From positions 1 to 64,000 of the forward strand of contig CAMWTP010000008.1 of assembly GCA_947177165.1 (NCBI GenBank): DNA of 64,000 nucleotides. Reading direction: 5' to 3'. This DNA comes from an uncultured Lachnospiraceae bacterium. GTDB taxonomy: Bacteria; Bacillota; Clostridia; Lachnospirales; Lachnospiraceae. Each line of letters opens with the position of its first letter. Position 1 is the stretch's first letter. Under the pieces are notes generated by a model that worked only from the letters and a program-made list of their open reading frames with translations, was not told the origin of the DNA and did no database searches. Both the position numbers and the translations under genes were made by a program. Positions 8,303 through 17,749 of the stretch are shown here, piece after piece.

Positions 8303-9403
8303 GTGCGTAATGTTGAAGGGGTGAAAAAGATTTTGCGTTACAATAAATTGTTTGGATTTTCCCGAACAGTAATCAAGGTAGCAGGCCGTACAAGGATTAA
8401 CAGACTTAATATTTTCTTCCCTAAAAGACGGACGCGAAGAAATGTATCACTGATCGGCTGTGGGCAGTTTGGATTTTCTACAATCTCGTATTACCTGTAC
8501 AAAAATGTGGGAAGCTGTTTTTTACATTGTTATGATGTCAACAGGAATAATTGTATTTCTACTGCGCGTTTTTGGGGGTATACACCTGTAAAAGACTGGA
8601 AAGAACTTATTTTTAATCCTGATTGTAAGTACGTCTATATCGCATCGGATCATTATTCGCACAGTCAATACGCGATAGAAGCTCTGAGGGCGGGAAAGAT
8701 TGTCTACTGTGAGAAGCCAATTGCGGTGAGTCATGAGCAGTTGGAGAATCTCAAAAAAGCAATATACAAATATTCGGGCGAGATATATTTTGGATATAAC
8801 AGACCCTTTTCAAAAGCGATAGCAGACTTGAAATTGTACATAAAGGATATCCGATGTCCGATGACATTCAGCTGTCTTGTCTCCGGCCACAAACTTGCCT
8901 CGGATCATTGGTATAATGACCCGAAAGAAGGAACAAGAATATGCGGAAATTTGGGACATTGGATTGATTTATCGATGTATCTGTTTGAAGTCAGGGGATA
9001 CGTGCCCACGAGATTTGACATCAATATAACATGTGCAGATGATAACGAGATAGATGACAACATAACAGTTACGTACAGGACCGATTTTGGGGATCTTGTG
9101 ACACTTGTTCTTACATCTCGAACAGAGCCATTTGAAGGGATTAATGAAACAATTAATCTGCAGTGTGGAAATGTGATATCAAAGATAGATGATTTTCAGA
9201 CACAGACGATATGGATTGATGAGAAAAAGAAGAGGATGAAATATAGACCCAAAGATGTAGGACATTTAAGCTCAATCAATCAGCCTTTTGATGGTTGGAA
9301 AAGAGAGCAAAGCACAGTTTTTAAATCTACATGGTTAATGCTGGAGATAAAGGAAATGGTAACAAATCGTGAGAAAGAGAAAGTTTTTCATATGGGAGAG
9401 TAG
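8303..9403 (+). CDS. Gfo/Idh/MocA-family oxidoreductase
   Basis: A 366-residue NAD(P)-dependent oxidoreductase. The Rossmann motif is SLIGCGQFGFSTI (about residue 50), after an unusual basic N-terminal extension of about 45 residues. The family EKP motif appears as IVYCEKPIAV, and GNLGHWIDL matches the substrate-binding helix. It resembles the second half of the preceding bi-domain protein and may act on the same sugar. GTG 8303 has GGGAGG about nine bases upstream. The gene is much richer in AT than wecC or the bi-domain gene and marks the start of the AT-rich cassette. Confidence 0.8.
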   Translation: MRNVEGVKKILRYNKLFGFSRTVIKVAGRTRINRLNIFFPKRRTRRNVSLIGCGQFGFSTISYYLYKNVGSCFLHCYDVNRNNCISTARFWGYTPVKDWKELIFNPDCKYVYIASDHYSHSQYAIEALRAGKIVYCEKPIAVSHEQLENLKKAIYKYSGEIYFGYNRPFSKAIADLKLYIKDIRCPMTFSCLVSGHKLASDHWYNDPKEGTRICGNLGHWIDLSMYLFEVRGYVPTRFDINITCADDNEIDDNITVTYRTDFGDLVTLVLTSRTEPFEGINETINLQCGNVISKIDDFQTQTIWIDEKKKRMKYRPKDVGHLSSINQPFDGWKREQSTVFKSTWLMLEIKEMVTNREKEKVFHMGE

Positions 9404-9420
9404 TTGGAAGGAATAGTAGA

Positions 9421-10623
9421 GTGAAGTACCTTTTTATAAATGTATTGGCTGGAAGTGGAAGTACTGGAAAAATTGCCGCAGATAAATGCAGGGAACTGCA
9501 GAAGCAGGGACATCAGTGTGTCCTGGCATATGGAAGAGGGGAAGCAAATTGTGAGGATATTAGAACATATAAAATCGGAACAAAAGTGGATTACTGTATA
9601 CATGGAGTGAAAACGAGACTGTTTGACAGACATGGGTTTGGGTCGGTGCGTGCCACAAAGAAGTTTTTAAAGTGGGTACGGGTATATGCTCCAGATGTGG
9701 TTTGGATTCATAATCTTCATGGTTATTACCTTAACATAGAAATGTTATTTGACTATTTAAAAGAGACAGATAGGAAAGTGTATTGGACATTACATGATTG
9801 CTGGGCGTTTACAGGTCACTGTGTATATTTTTCTTATGTGAAATGTGATAAATGGAAGACAGGATGTTATGGATGTAGTCAAAAAGACAAGTATCCTGCG
9901 AGTTTATTGTTTGACAGTAGCAAGAAAAATTACATACAAAAAAAGAACATATTTCTTGGTGTTGAAAATATGACAATTGTTACACCGTCAAAGTGGCTGG
10001 AAAATCTGGTAAAAGGTAGTTTTTTGAAAGAATATAGGACAGAAGTAATCTATAACACGATAGATACGAAAGTATTTCAGCCGATACAGAGCGATTTTAG
10101 GGAGCAGTATGGTTTGAAAGATAAAAGAATTATATTGGGAGTCGCGAATGTATGGGAAAAAAGAAAAGGACTTGATGATTTCATAAAATTAGCTGGGATG
10201 CTTGATGAACGATATGCGATTGTGTTGGTAGGCTTAAGTGAGAGATTAATGAAGAGCGTGTTTAAGAGGTTAAAAGAAATAAAAAGAGCAAAGGGGATTC
10301 ACGCAGAAAGAATTAATATACATGAGACAGATAATCAAAAAAAAAGTTGCATGGCAATTTCACCAGGAATTGAAAGTTTGTATATGAGTATTGTTTCCAT
10401 GTTCGGAAATGATATACAGGAGAGTGAACAAATAGCTGCTGTTATCTGTTTAAAAAGAACAGAAAGCGCAAAGAATCTTGCACAAATATATACGGCGGCG
10501 GATGTATTTGTAAATCCTACTTATGAAGATAATTATCCAACAGTAAATCTTGAAGCACTGGCATGTGGAACGAGGGTTATTACATACGATGTCGGGGGAT
10601 GTAGAGAGACAATTGGTCTGTAA
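9421..10623 (+). CDS. Family 4 glycosyltransferase with internal insertion and short C-terminus
   Basis: A 400-residue GT-B protein. The N-terminal half (NVLAGSGSTGKIA, VWIHNLHGYYLN, TLHDCWAFTGHC, a CxxC-containing segment, VTPSKWLENL) and the donor-site region (YTAADVFVNPTYEDNYPTVNLEALACGTRVI) match a well-known GT4 group of colanic-acid type. Two things are odd. About 60 lysine-rich residues sit between VLVGLS and VICLKRT, where relatives continue directly. The protein also ends at GGCRETIGL, whereas relatives normally run some 30-50 residues further. It may be a degraded or remodelled transferase. The GTG start has GGAAGGA upstream. Confidence 0.72.
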   Translation: MKYLFINVLAGSGSTGKIAADKCRELQKQGHQCVLAYGRGEANCEDIRTYKIGTKVDYCIHGVKTRLFDRHGFGSVRATKKFLKWVRVYAPDVVWIHNLHGYYLNIEMLFDYLKETDRKVYWTLHDCWAFTGHCVYFSYVKCDKWKTGCYGCSQKDKYPASLLFDSSKKNYIQKKNIFLGVENMTIVTPSKWLENLVKGSFLKEYRTEVIYNTIDTKVFQPIQSDFREQYGLKDKRIILGVANVWEKRKGLDDFIKLAGMLDERYAIVLVGLSERLMKSVFKRLKEIKRAKGIHAERINIHETDNQKKSCMAISPGIESLYMSIVSMFGNDIQESEQIAAVICLKRTESAKNLAQIYTAADVFVNPTYEDNYPTVNLEALACGTRVITYDVGGCRETIGL

Positions 10624-10650
10624 GAACGTATACATAAAAGAGGTTATAAT

Positions 10651-11571
10651 ATGAAAGTATCAATTGCGATGACAACATATAATGGAGAGAAATATATTCT
10701 GAGTTTATTGGAGTCTGTCAAGTCCCAGATTGTATTGCCAGATGAGGTAATAATATATGACGATTGCTCAACGGATAATACATTTGAATTGGTATCTGAA
10801 TATATTTCACGTAATAATTTGTTGAACTGGAAAGCAAAAAAAAATAAGTGTAACATAGGATGGAAGAAAAACTTTAGGCAAGCATTGAAGGACTGCAATC
10901 ACGAGTTGATATTTCTGTGTGACCAGGATGATATATGGGAAAACTATAAAATATCGGAAATGAAACAAGTAATGGAGATACATCCTGAAATTCAACTGCT
11001 GACTTCCAATTATACGCCTTTAGATATTGACCGAAAGGATAAAGTGCGAGTATGGGGACTGAATCGCAATGATGCAACTATTAGGAAATTGGGGTTTGGC
11101 TATACAGCGTTCTCCGTTGCGCGTCCAGGTTGTACATATTGCTGTACAAAACGTTTAGTGGATGAGATGTTGAACAGAGATTATTTGAATGCACCTCATG
11201 ATGCGATACTGTGGGGTTATGCAGTGCTCAACCAATCCGTATATTTATATAATCGAAAAACAATAATTTTTAAAAGGCATTCTGATAGCGCCACAGCACC
11301 GAGACATTGTTTTTCCAGTTCCAGTAGAATAGAGCACATCAATTTGGAATTTAGCATAAAATGTTTTTTTAAAAAACAATGTTTGCTGCTCGGAGATAAT
11401 TCAAAAGCCAAGATTATTGAGGAACAAATTCGATTTGATCAGAGTAGAATTACAATGTTGAAAAAAAAGTCAGTATTATTAATGATGATCTTCCAAATTG
11501 TTCACTTTAAACATTACCCTTCTTTGCGAAATTTGCTATCAGATGACTATTTAATGCTTCTTAAAAGATAA
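10651..11571 (+). CDS. Family 2 glycosyltransferase (rhamnosyltransferase-like)
   Basis: A 306-residue GT-A enzyme. The nucleotide-binding start is SIAMTTYNGEKYI, followed by DDCSTDNT and the divalent-metal motif CDQDDIW, typical of rhamnosyltransferase-like GT2 proteins. It is predicted to add one sugar to the lipid-linked repeat unit in the cytoplasm. The linkage and donor cannot be deduced. It lies 27 bases after the previous gene with AAGAGG before the ATG. It is strongly AT-rich like the rest of the cassette. Confidence 0.78.
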   Translation: MKVSIAMTTYNGEKYILSLLESVKSQIVLPDEVIIYDDCSTDNTFELVSEYISRNNLLNWKAKKNKCNIGWKKNFRQALKDCNHELIFLCDQDDIWENYKISEMKQVMEIHPEIQLLTSNYTPLDIDRKDKVRVWGLNRNDATIRKLGFGYTAFSVARPGCTYCCTKRLVDEMLNRDYLNAPHDAILWGYAVLNQSVYLYNRKTIIFKRHSDSATAPRHCFSSSSRIEHINLEFSIKCFFKKQCLLLGDNSKAKIIEEQIRFDQSRITMLKKKSVLLMMIFQIVHFKHYPSLRNLLSDDYLMLLKR

Positions 11572-11633
11572 ATTTGTAATGGATTGAATCGTTGGAAGAG
11601 GAATATTCAGGTGTCTGGATAGGTGATTATTAA

Positions 11634-12962
11634 ATGCAATCAATTGTTTTTGTTTTGCTCATTGTTTTGATTTTTTTGTTTATATCCGTTACAGCATTTA
11701 AGAATTTTTTGTTAACACCGCAGTTTGGAATTCTTTTTGGTTTTCTGGCATCATTGATCGGATGTGTAATGGTAGCAGATGAGTGGAAGATATCATTAAA
11801 TGTTGTTACAATAGCTGTGCTTTGTATAGGTTTGGGAATAGTGATTGTTGTGTCTTTACTGTTTCAAAATATATTCAGACTTAGGTATAGACTTTATTGC
11901 ATTTCGTCAAATATTAGTAATATTGGTAATAATTTTATTAGGGTCAACAAGAGACATATTATGATCTGGGTAATTATTCAATTTATCATTCTTGGTCTGG
12001 TCATGATGTTTTTAATGCAGCAAACTAATGCGTTAACATTGTCCTCGGCAATCAATGTATATAGACGGAGGTTGTTGATCACAAACAATGCTGAAATAAT
12101 GCCATTATATATAAGGTTGCCAAGAAGCATTTGCATCTATTCAGGTTACATTTTCATATATTTGCTGGCACATAGTATGATATATGGATATAATAGAGGG
12201 ATGTGGGTAGTGTATTTTATTAATGTGATACTTCCTTGTGTTAATACTGTAATTGTAGGAGGCAGTCGTGGCGGAATAGTTCAATATTTGACAGCATTTA
12301 TTGCGATATGGTTTGTGTTGTATACATTTAAAGAGAATAAAATGATCTCAATGAAGCAAGTTATATATGCTGTGGGAATTATTATGGCATTGGTGCTTTC
12401 GTTTGGAACAGTGCATAGTTTTTTGGGGAGAGGTGTGGTTGAAGATGTTGGGGATTACTTATATATGTATCTTTCGGGATGTATACATAATTTAGACTAT
12501 TATATAGATCATTTTCCAATTCAATGTGATTCAAATAATTTTACGTTAATCAATTTTTTTAATTTTTTGTTCAGGTTAACTGGTAATAGTGATTATAATT
12601 ACACGAGTTATCTTTCGGATATATATTTGAAGGCTAATGGTCATAGCACGGGCAATGTTTATACGATGTTTGCCAGTTATTATCATGATGGGAAGATGAT
12701 TGGAGTGATTATATATTCGGCACTGATGGCTTATATAGGACAATTGATGATGTACTTGTCAATGAAGACATACAAAAATAATGAAATTAATATTCCTCTT
12801 GTGTTATATGGATATATATATTTTGACTTTACTCAGTCTTTTTTTGCGAATAGATTTTACGCACAATTTTTTACAGATACATTTTTTAAAATGATTATAT
12901 TTCTGATGCTTCTAAAATATTTTTTCACTGGAAATATAATTAGAATAAAGATATGTAATTAA
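11634..12962 (+). CDS. Wzy-like oligosaccharide repeat unit polymerase
   Basis: A 442-residue protein with about ten to twelve hydrophobic helices, a central extracytoplasmic loop (about residues 270-340) and no other recognisable domain. Between a glycosyltransferase and a glf-linked transferase, and in the same operon as a Wzx-like flippase, this is the pattern of Wzy, which joins undecaprenyl-linked repeat units on the outer face of the membrane. GGSRGGIVQYLTAFI resembles a conserved segment of bacterial O-antigen polymerase-like proteins. Wzy sequences diverge quickly, so the call rests mainly on topology and context. Confidence 0.7.
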   Translation: MQSIVFVLLIVLIFLFISVTAFKNFLLTPQFGILFGFLASLIGCVMVADEWKISLNVVTIAVLCIGLGIVIVVSLLFQNIFRLRYRLYCISSNISNIGNNFIRVNKRHIMIWVIIQFIILGLVMMFLMQQTNALTLSSAINVYRRRLLITNNAEIMPLYIRLPRSICIYSGYIFIYLLAHSMIYGYNRGMWVVYFINVILPCVNTVIVGGSRGGIVQYLTAFIAIWFVLYTFKENKMISMKQVIYAVGIIMALVLSFGTVHSFLGRGVVEDVGDYLYMYLSGCIHNLDYYIDHFPIQCDSNNFTLINFFNFLFRLTGNSDYNYTSYLSDIYLKANGHSTGNVYTMFASYYHDGKMIGVIIYSALMAYIGQLMMYLSMKTYKNNEINIPLVLYGYIYFDFTQSFFANRFYAQFFTDTFFKMIIFLMLLKYFFTGNIIRIKICN

Positions 12963-12997
12963 ATGTAAATTGTTTCATTATTGGGAGAAATGGTTAT

Positions 12998-13918
12998 ATG
13001 AAATTTGGAATTGTTGTAGTTACATATAATAGGTGTGATTTGTTAAAGGAATGTATTGGGAAAATAGCTGTACAGAAATATAGTGCGGAAAAAGTTGTTA
13101 TTGTAAACAATAATAGCACTGATCTGACAAGAGTTTTTTTGGAATCGCTTTCTGCTGAAGAGTATATTGTGATGAATCTTGATGATAATTTAGGGGCTAG
13201 TGGTGGATTCGAAGTAGGTTTGAAGCGAATTATAGAGGAGAATTTGGATTTTGTTCTGCTGATTGATGATGATGCTCATATAGATGAAAATTATTTGTAT
13301 TATATTAATGAATATGCGGAAAAATATCCGAAAGTAAAAGCGTTTTCTGGAACAGTATATGAACTCGGGGAAATATCTGTAACACACAGAAGAAGGATAA
13401 AAAGTAAGATAACCTTAAAGGATGAAGCTGTTAGTGCAAATGAGTATGGGAAATCAGTCTTTAATTATGAGTTGAGTTCTTTTTGCGGTTTGGTGATTCA
13501 TAAGGATGTTGTGCTAAAAGTTGGATATCCACGTGTTGATTATTTTACTCAGTTTACAGATACGGAGTATTCTCTTAGGATTGGTCGACATACAGAGATT
13601 CTTAATGTAAATAAAGCTTTTCTTGTTCATAAAATTAAGAAGGTATTAGAGGAGGAAGTGTCATATAAAACCTATTATCAGATCAGGAACAGAATTGTTA
13701 CAATTTTAAGCAATGTGCCATTATTCATAAGACCCGTGCTGATAATTGGGTTTCAGTGTTCTTATTCAGTGCGCATTTACATTAGAAGGTTTAAGATATT
13801 AATGCATACTTCTAATGCTGAAATTAACAAGAGACATATTAAAATAATTAAGGATGCGGTTAACGATGCACTTCACAAAGAATTGGGCGTTAATGTGAGT
13901 TATTTACCAAAGTATTAG
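12998..13918 (+). CDS. Family 2 glycosyltransferase, probable galactofuranosyltransferase
   Basis: A 306-residue GT-A enzyme with VVVTYNRCDLL at the N-terminus, NNNSTD, NLGASGGFEVGL and the metal motif LIDDDAHID. NxGxxGGF and DDD(A) are typical of GlfT2-like and rhamnosyl GT2 proteins. It sits 12 bases before glf, the gene for UDP-galactofuranose supply, so transfer of Galf is a reasonable inference. A helical C-terminal region follows (about residues 225-306). Confidence 0.72.
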   Translation: MKFGIVVVTYNRCDLLKECIGKIAVQKYSAEKVVIVNNNSTDLTRVFLESLSAEEYIVMNLDDNLGASGGFEVGLKRIIEENLDFVLLIDDDAHIDENYLYYINEYAEKYPKVKAFSGTVYELGEISVTHRRRIKSKITLKDEAVSANEYGKSVFNYELSSFCGLVIHKDVVLKVGYPRVDYFTQFTDTEYSLRIGRHTEILNVNKAFLVHKIKKVLEEEVSYKTYYQIRNRIVTILSNVPLFIRPVLIIGFQCSYSVRIYIRRFKILMHTSNAEINKRHIKIIKDAVNDALHKELGVNVSYLPKY

Positions 13919-13929
13919 GGAGGTATGTA

Positions 13930-15027
13930 ATGTTATTTGATTATGTGATAGTGGGAGCTGGTCTTGCAGGAATTACCATTGCAGAGAGAATTGCCACACA
14001 ACTTCATAAAAATATACTTATTATAGAGAAGCGTGATCACATTGGTGGAAATGTATATGATGAATATGATGCAGCAGGTATTCTTGTTCAAATGTATGGT
14101 CCGCATACTTTTCATACCAATGACAAGGAGGTTTTTGATTATATTTGCCAGTATACGAAATGGCATGACTATCAACATAGAGTTCTCTCCTATGTAAATG
14201 GTAATTTTGTCCCTATACCAATTTCTTTGGAGACGATTAATCAATTATACAATATGAATCTTTCAGAAAGTGAAATTGATGATTATATTGAGAATCAAAA
14301 AGTCAGAATAGATGAAATTAAAACGAGTGAAGATATCGCGCTTGCACAGTGTGGTGTAGACATTTATGAAAAGTTTTTTAAATATTATACAATAAAGCAG
14401 TGGGGAGTTGATCCTTCAAGGCTTGATAAATCCGTTATTGGACGCATTCCGTTTCGTAAGAATAGAGATACACGTTATTTTACAGACTGTTATCAGGGAA
14501 ATCCCCAAGGAGGCTTTACGCAAATGTGTCGTAATATGTTAAGCCACCCGGAAATAAAAGTAATGCTTAATACAGACTATAAAGATGTTATAGAGAGCAT
14601 TGAATATAAAAAGCTTGTTTACACGGGACCGCTGGATTATTATTTTGATTACAAGTTGGGTAAGTTAAAGTGGCGTAGCATAAGGTTCATCTTTGAAACT
14701 CATGATTGTGAGTCTTATCAGCCTGTTGCAAGTACACGATGGCCGATGGACTATGAATATACGCGTATCACTGAGTTTAAGAAAATGACAGGACAAAAGA
14801 GTAATAAAACGACAATATTAAAAGAAATTCCCTGTGATGATGGCGAATTTTTTTATACTTTTCCAACAAATGAGTGGAAAATGTTGGCACAACAATATAG
14901 AGAATTGGCCGCTAGGGAACGTAATGTGATATTCATAGGCAGACTGGCAGAATACAAGTATTATGATATGGATGATGTTATAAGAAGAGCTCTTGATGTT
15001 TTCGAAAAAGAGATCAAATATATGTAA
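13930..15027 (+). CDS. glf: UDP-galactopyranose mutase
   Basis: A 365-residue flavoenzyme that converts UDP-Galp to UDP-Galf. The FAD-binding motif is VGAGLAGITIAERI near the N-terminus, followed by RDHIGGNVYDEYD and the conserved GPHTFHTND. The C-terminal half keeps TRWPMDYEYTRITEFK and FIGRLAEYKYYDMD, typical of Glf. Length matches the family (about 365-390). GGGAGG precedes ATG 13930. It implies that the exported glycan contains galactofuranose. Confidence 0.92.
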   Translation: MLFDYVIVGAGLAGITIAERIATQLHKNILIIEKRDHIGGNVYDEYDAAGILVQMYGPHTFHTNDKEVFDYICQYTKWHDYQHRVLSYVNGNFVPIPISLETINQLYNMNLSESEIDDYIENQKVRIDEIKTSEDIALAQCGVDIYEKFFKYYTIKQWGVDPSRLDKSVIGRIPFRKNRDTRYFTDCYQGNPQGGFTQMCRNMLSHPEIKVMLNTDYKDVIESIEYKKLVYTGPLDYYFDYKLGKLKWRSIRFIFETHDCESYQPVASTRWPMDYEYTRITEFKKMTGQKSNKTTILKEIPCDDGEFFYTFPTNEWKMLAQQYRELAARERNVIFIGRLAEYKYYDMDDVIRRALDVFEKEIKYM

Positions 15028-15053
15028 CATAATTCAGAGGGGGAAATAATATT

Positions 15054-16253
15054 TTGGTTGGAGAATTGTGCAACGTTATATATATAGGGAAGGCTTATAT
15101 CGAAGAGAAGGAAGATACAACTAATTTATGTTCAGATATCAAATTCATAGATAGAACTCTAAAAATGTACTTTGAGTATGATAATGAATATTCGGACTAT
15201 ATTTGCACTGATTATGCAGATCCCTTTGTTTTGATGATATTGGAGTATGCAATGGCCCGTGGTTTGGATATAAAGTGTGAACAAAATATGTCAGATACGT
15301 TATACTATAACCTAACGAATTATTTTATTCCAATTGTTGCAGAGAATACAAGAACATTTGAGAAGATCAATATTTTCTCAATGGTATCGCCTATAACGAA
15401 TTATACTGGTGGTGGGGTAGGGACAGGCCTGTCGTGTGGGGTTGACTCATTTAATGTCATTAATCGGTATAAAGATTACCCTATGGATAAATATAAGCTA
15501 ACGCATTTGTTTTTTATAAATAATGGTCAAATGGGATCAATAGATTATCAGGAAACAAAAGACACATTTTTGATCGAAAAAATACACTGTATGAAAGCTG
15601 CAGAGGAAATTGGTTTACCATTGGTTTGTGTCAATACTAATATGATGGAGCTGTATGGTGAGATTTCAACGCATCGGGCGAATAATGCTGAAGGATTGAA
15701 AATAGGTGCGGTAGTGTATGGATTGCGTGGAATGATAAGCATTTACTATATTGCCTCATCGGTTGGATTAGAGCGATTTCGTTTTAGTGATGCAGACGTT
15801 GGTTATTTTGCTCCGTTCACTGCAAATATTATGTCCTCGGAGTCATGTTGGTTTTGGGTTGGAGATCTTGATGATTCAAAGAGAATACATAAGGAAGAGT
15901 ATATTTCTGATGATCCTGTTATGAAGAAATATCTTCATATAAATACGATAAGAAATAATCCAAAATCGATCAAAGGGGTGCGAACACTCAGCGGATTCTA
16001 TGTGCTGGGAAAATTAGAGAACTTATCTTGCGTGATAGATATAAATGATTATTGCAAAAGAAAGGCGTATTACTTCGGCAGAAATCTTTGTTACCGTAAA
16101 GAATGGGATTTGGGATATAATCAAGAAATAGTAAGTAAAGCACTTGAAAAAAGAAAGTTTGGCTTTATATTTTTCGCATTCATGTATTGCTTCTTTTTTT
16201 GGACACCGGCTTTGTTTGTGAAAAACTTTTTTTCTGTAAAACATATTTTATAG
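15054..16253 (+). CDS. PP-loop (adenine nucleotide alpha-hydrolase) superfamily protein in the polysaccharide operon
   Basis: A 399-residue protein. GTGLSCGVDSFNVI (LSCGVDS at residues 126-132) resembles the PP-loop signature SGGxDS of ATP pyrophosphatases such as NH3-dependent NAD synthetase, QueC and the LPS amidotransferase WbpG. These enzymes adenylate a carbonyl for attack by ammonia or another nucleophile. Homologues in surface glycan loci probably amidate a sugar acid; ManNAcA from WecB/WecC would be a possible substrate, but this is inference. The C-terminal 30 residues form one hydrophobic helix (FGFIFFAFMYCFFFW), suggesting membrane attachment. The start is TTG 15054 after a G-rich site. 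Confidence 0.55.
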   Translation: MVGELCNVIYIGKAYIEEKEDTTNLCSDIKFIDRTLKMYFEYDNEYSDYICTDYADPFVLMILEYAMARGLDIKCEQNMSDTLYYNLTNYFIPIVAENTRTFEKINIFSMVSPITNYTGGGVGTGLSCGVDSFNVINRYKDYPMDKYKLTHLFFINNGQMGSIDYQETKDTFLIEKIHCMKAAEEIGLPLVCVNTNMMELYGEISTHRANNAEGLKIGAVVYGLRGMISIYYIASSVGLERFRFSDADVGYFAPFTANIMSSESCWFWVGDLDDSKRIHKEEYISDDPVMKKYLHINTIRNNPKSIKGVRTLSGFYVLGKLENLSCVIDINDYCKRKAYYFGRNLCYRKEWDLGYNQEIVSKALEKRKFGFIFFAFMYCFFFWTPALFVKNFFSVKHIL

Positions 16254-16285
16254 AGATGTTAAATACTTAATATTGGGAGTATTTC

Positions 16286-17749
16286 ATGGAACAAGACAAT
16301 ATAAAAGAAGCAGATATAAAGAAAAATTATTTATACAACACCTTTTATCAGGTTCTGACAATTATTACTCCTTTAGTTACGGCACCGTATGCTTCTCGTA
16401 TTTTTGGAGCTGAAGGGGTGGGGATACAAAGCTACACCGCATCAATTGTATCTGTTTTTTGTATTTTTGCAGCCTTGGGGACGGCTATCTATGGTCAGAG
16501 GGCAGTTGCCATACACAGAAATGATCCGGAAAGATATAGTAGACTGTTTTGGGAGATTGAAATATTAAGTATTTTTACAACGTTGGTATGTCTGATTATC
16601 TTTCTTATTGTAGTATTGGTTCGCGGAAAATATTTGAATTATTATATCTTACAAAGTATGACTATTCTTGCCATATTTTTCGATATATCATGGTTTTTTG
16701 CTGGATTTGAGGCATTCAAATATATAGTATTCAGAAATTTGTTGGTAAAATTATTTGGTATTTTTGTCCTATTTTGTTTTGTACATCATAAGAATGATTT
16801 GCCTTTATATATTGGTTTAATTTCTGCCTCTGGACTATTGGGAAATATTTCTATGTGGACATATTTACCCAAATATTTGGTTAAAATTAAATTTTTTGAT
16901 TTTGTTGCTAATGAACGCAAACATTTACAGCAGACAATTGTGTATTTTATTCCAGCAATAGCTACTAGTGTGTATACTATTCTGGATAAAGTCATGATTG
17001 GCTTTTTTTGTGCTGATAAAATGCAAAATGGTTATTACGAGCAGACTACGCGAATGATTAAATTATGCTTAACATTAATACTCTCAATAGATACTGTTAT
17101 GGCTTCCAGAATGTCATGGCTGCTAGCTCAGAATAAAACTAGTGAAGTCAGGATACGTTTAAGGCGGTCAATAGATTTTTCAATATTTTTAGCTGTTCCT
17201 CTTATTATGGGAATATGTGGAATTGCTCATGGATTTGTTCCATGGTTTTTAGGGAATGGCTACGAAGAAGTTGTTGACATAATATATTTTTACAGTCCAG
17301 TAATATATTTTATTTCAATTAGTAATTGTTGTGGAAGCCAGTATTTGACACCTACAGGACAAAGGCTCAAATCAGGAAAAGTTATTATTGTAGGAGCGGT
17401 TATTGATTTTTGTCTGAATTTAATAATGATTCCCATCTGGTCAGCAAAGGGAGCGGCCATTGCATCTGTAATAGCTGAATTAGTAATAGCTGTTTTATAT
17501 GTTAGAATCAGTAACAATTACATGACTTGGCATATTATTTGGCAATGTACATGGAAACGGGTACTCTGTGCAGACATTATGTTTTTAGTGATATATTGTA
17601 TGGGGCAAGTGATGGAAGTCAGTATTATTGCGACAGTGATTCAAATTGTTGTTGGTTCTGTTATTTATTTTTTTATGCTAATTATATTTAGAGACAATTT
17701 TTTAGTTTCGTATGCAAATAAGATAGTTAGGAAATTGATTCATAAATAA
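16286..17749 (+). CDS. Wzx-like flippase (polysaccharide transporter, MOP superfamily)
   Basis: A 487-residue membrane protein with about twelve to fourteen hydrophobic helices. The N-terminus (NYLYNTFYQVLTIITPLVTAPYASRIFGAEGVGIQSY) is typical of Firmicute Wzx/RfbX flippases, which move undecaprenyl-linked repeat units across the membrane. FFAGFEAFKYIVFRN and the C-terminal AKGAAIASVIAELV also fit. With the Wzy-like polymerase it makes this a Wzx/Wzy-dependent locus. It is the last gene of the AT-rich cassette. Confidence 0.88.
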   Translation: MEQDNIKEADIKKNYLYNTFYQVLTIITPLVTAPYASRIFGAEGVGIQSYTASIVSVFCIFAALGTAIYGQRAVAIHRNDPERYSRLFWEIEILSIFTTLVCLIIFLIVVLVRGKYLNYYILQSMTILAIFFDISWFFAGFEAFKYIVFRNLLVKLFGIFVLFCFVHHKNDLPLYIGLISASGLLGNISMWTYLPKYLVKIKFFDFVANERKHLQQTIVYFIPAIATSVYTILDKVMIGFFCADKMQNGYYEQTTRMIKLCLTLILSIDTVMASRMSWLLAQNKTSEVRIRLRRSIDFSIFLAVPLIMGICGIAHGFVPWFLGNGYEEVVDIIYFYSPVIYFISISNCCGSQYLTPTGQRLKSGKVIIVGAVIDFCLNLIMIPIWSAKGAAIASVIAELVIAVLYVRISNNYMTWHIIWQCTWKRVLCADIMFLVIYCMGQVMEVSIIATVIQIVVGSVIYFFMLIIFRDNFLVSYANKIVRKLIHK

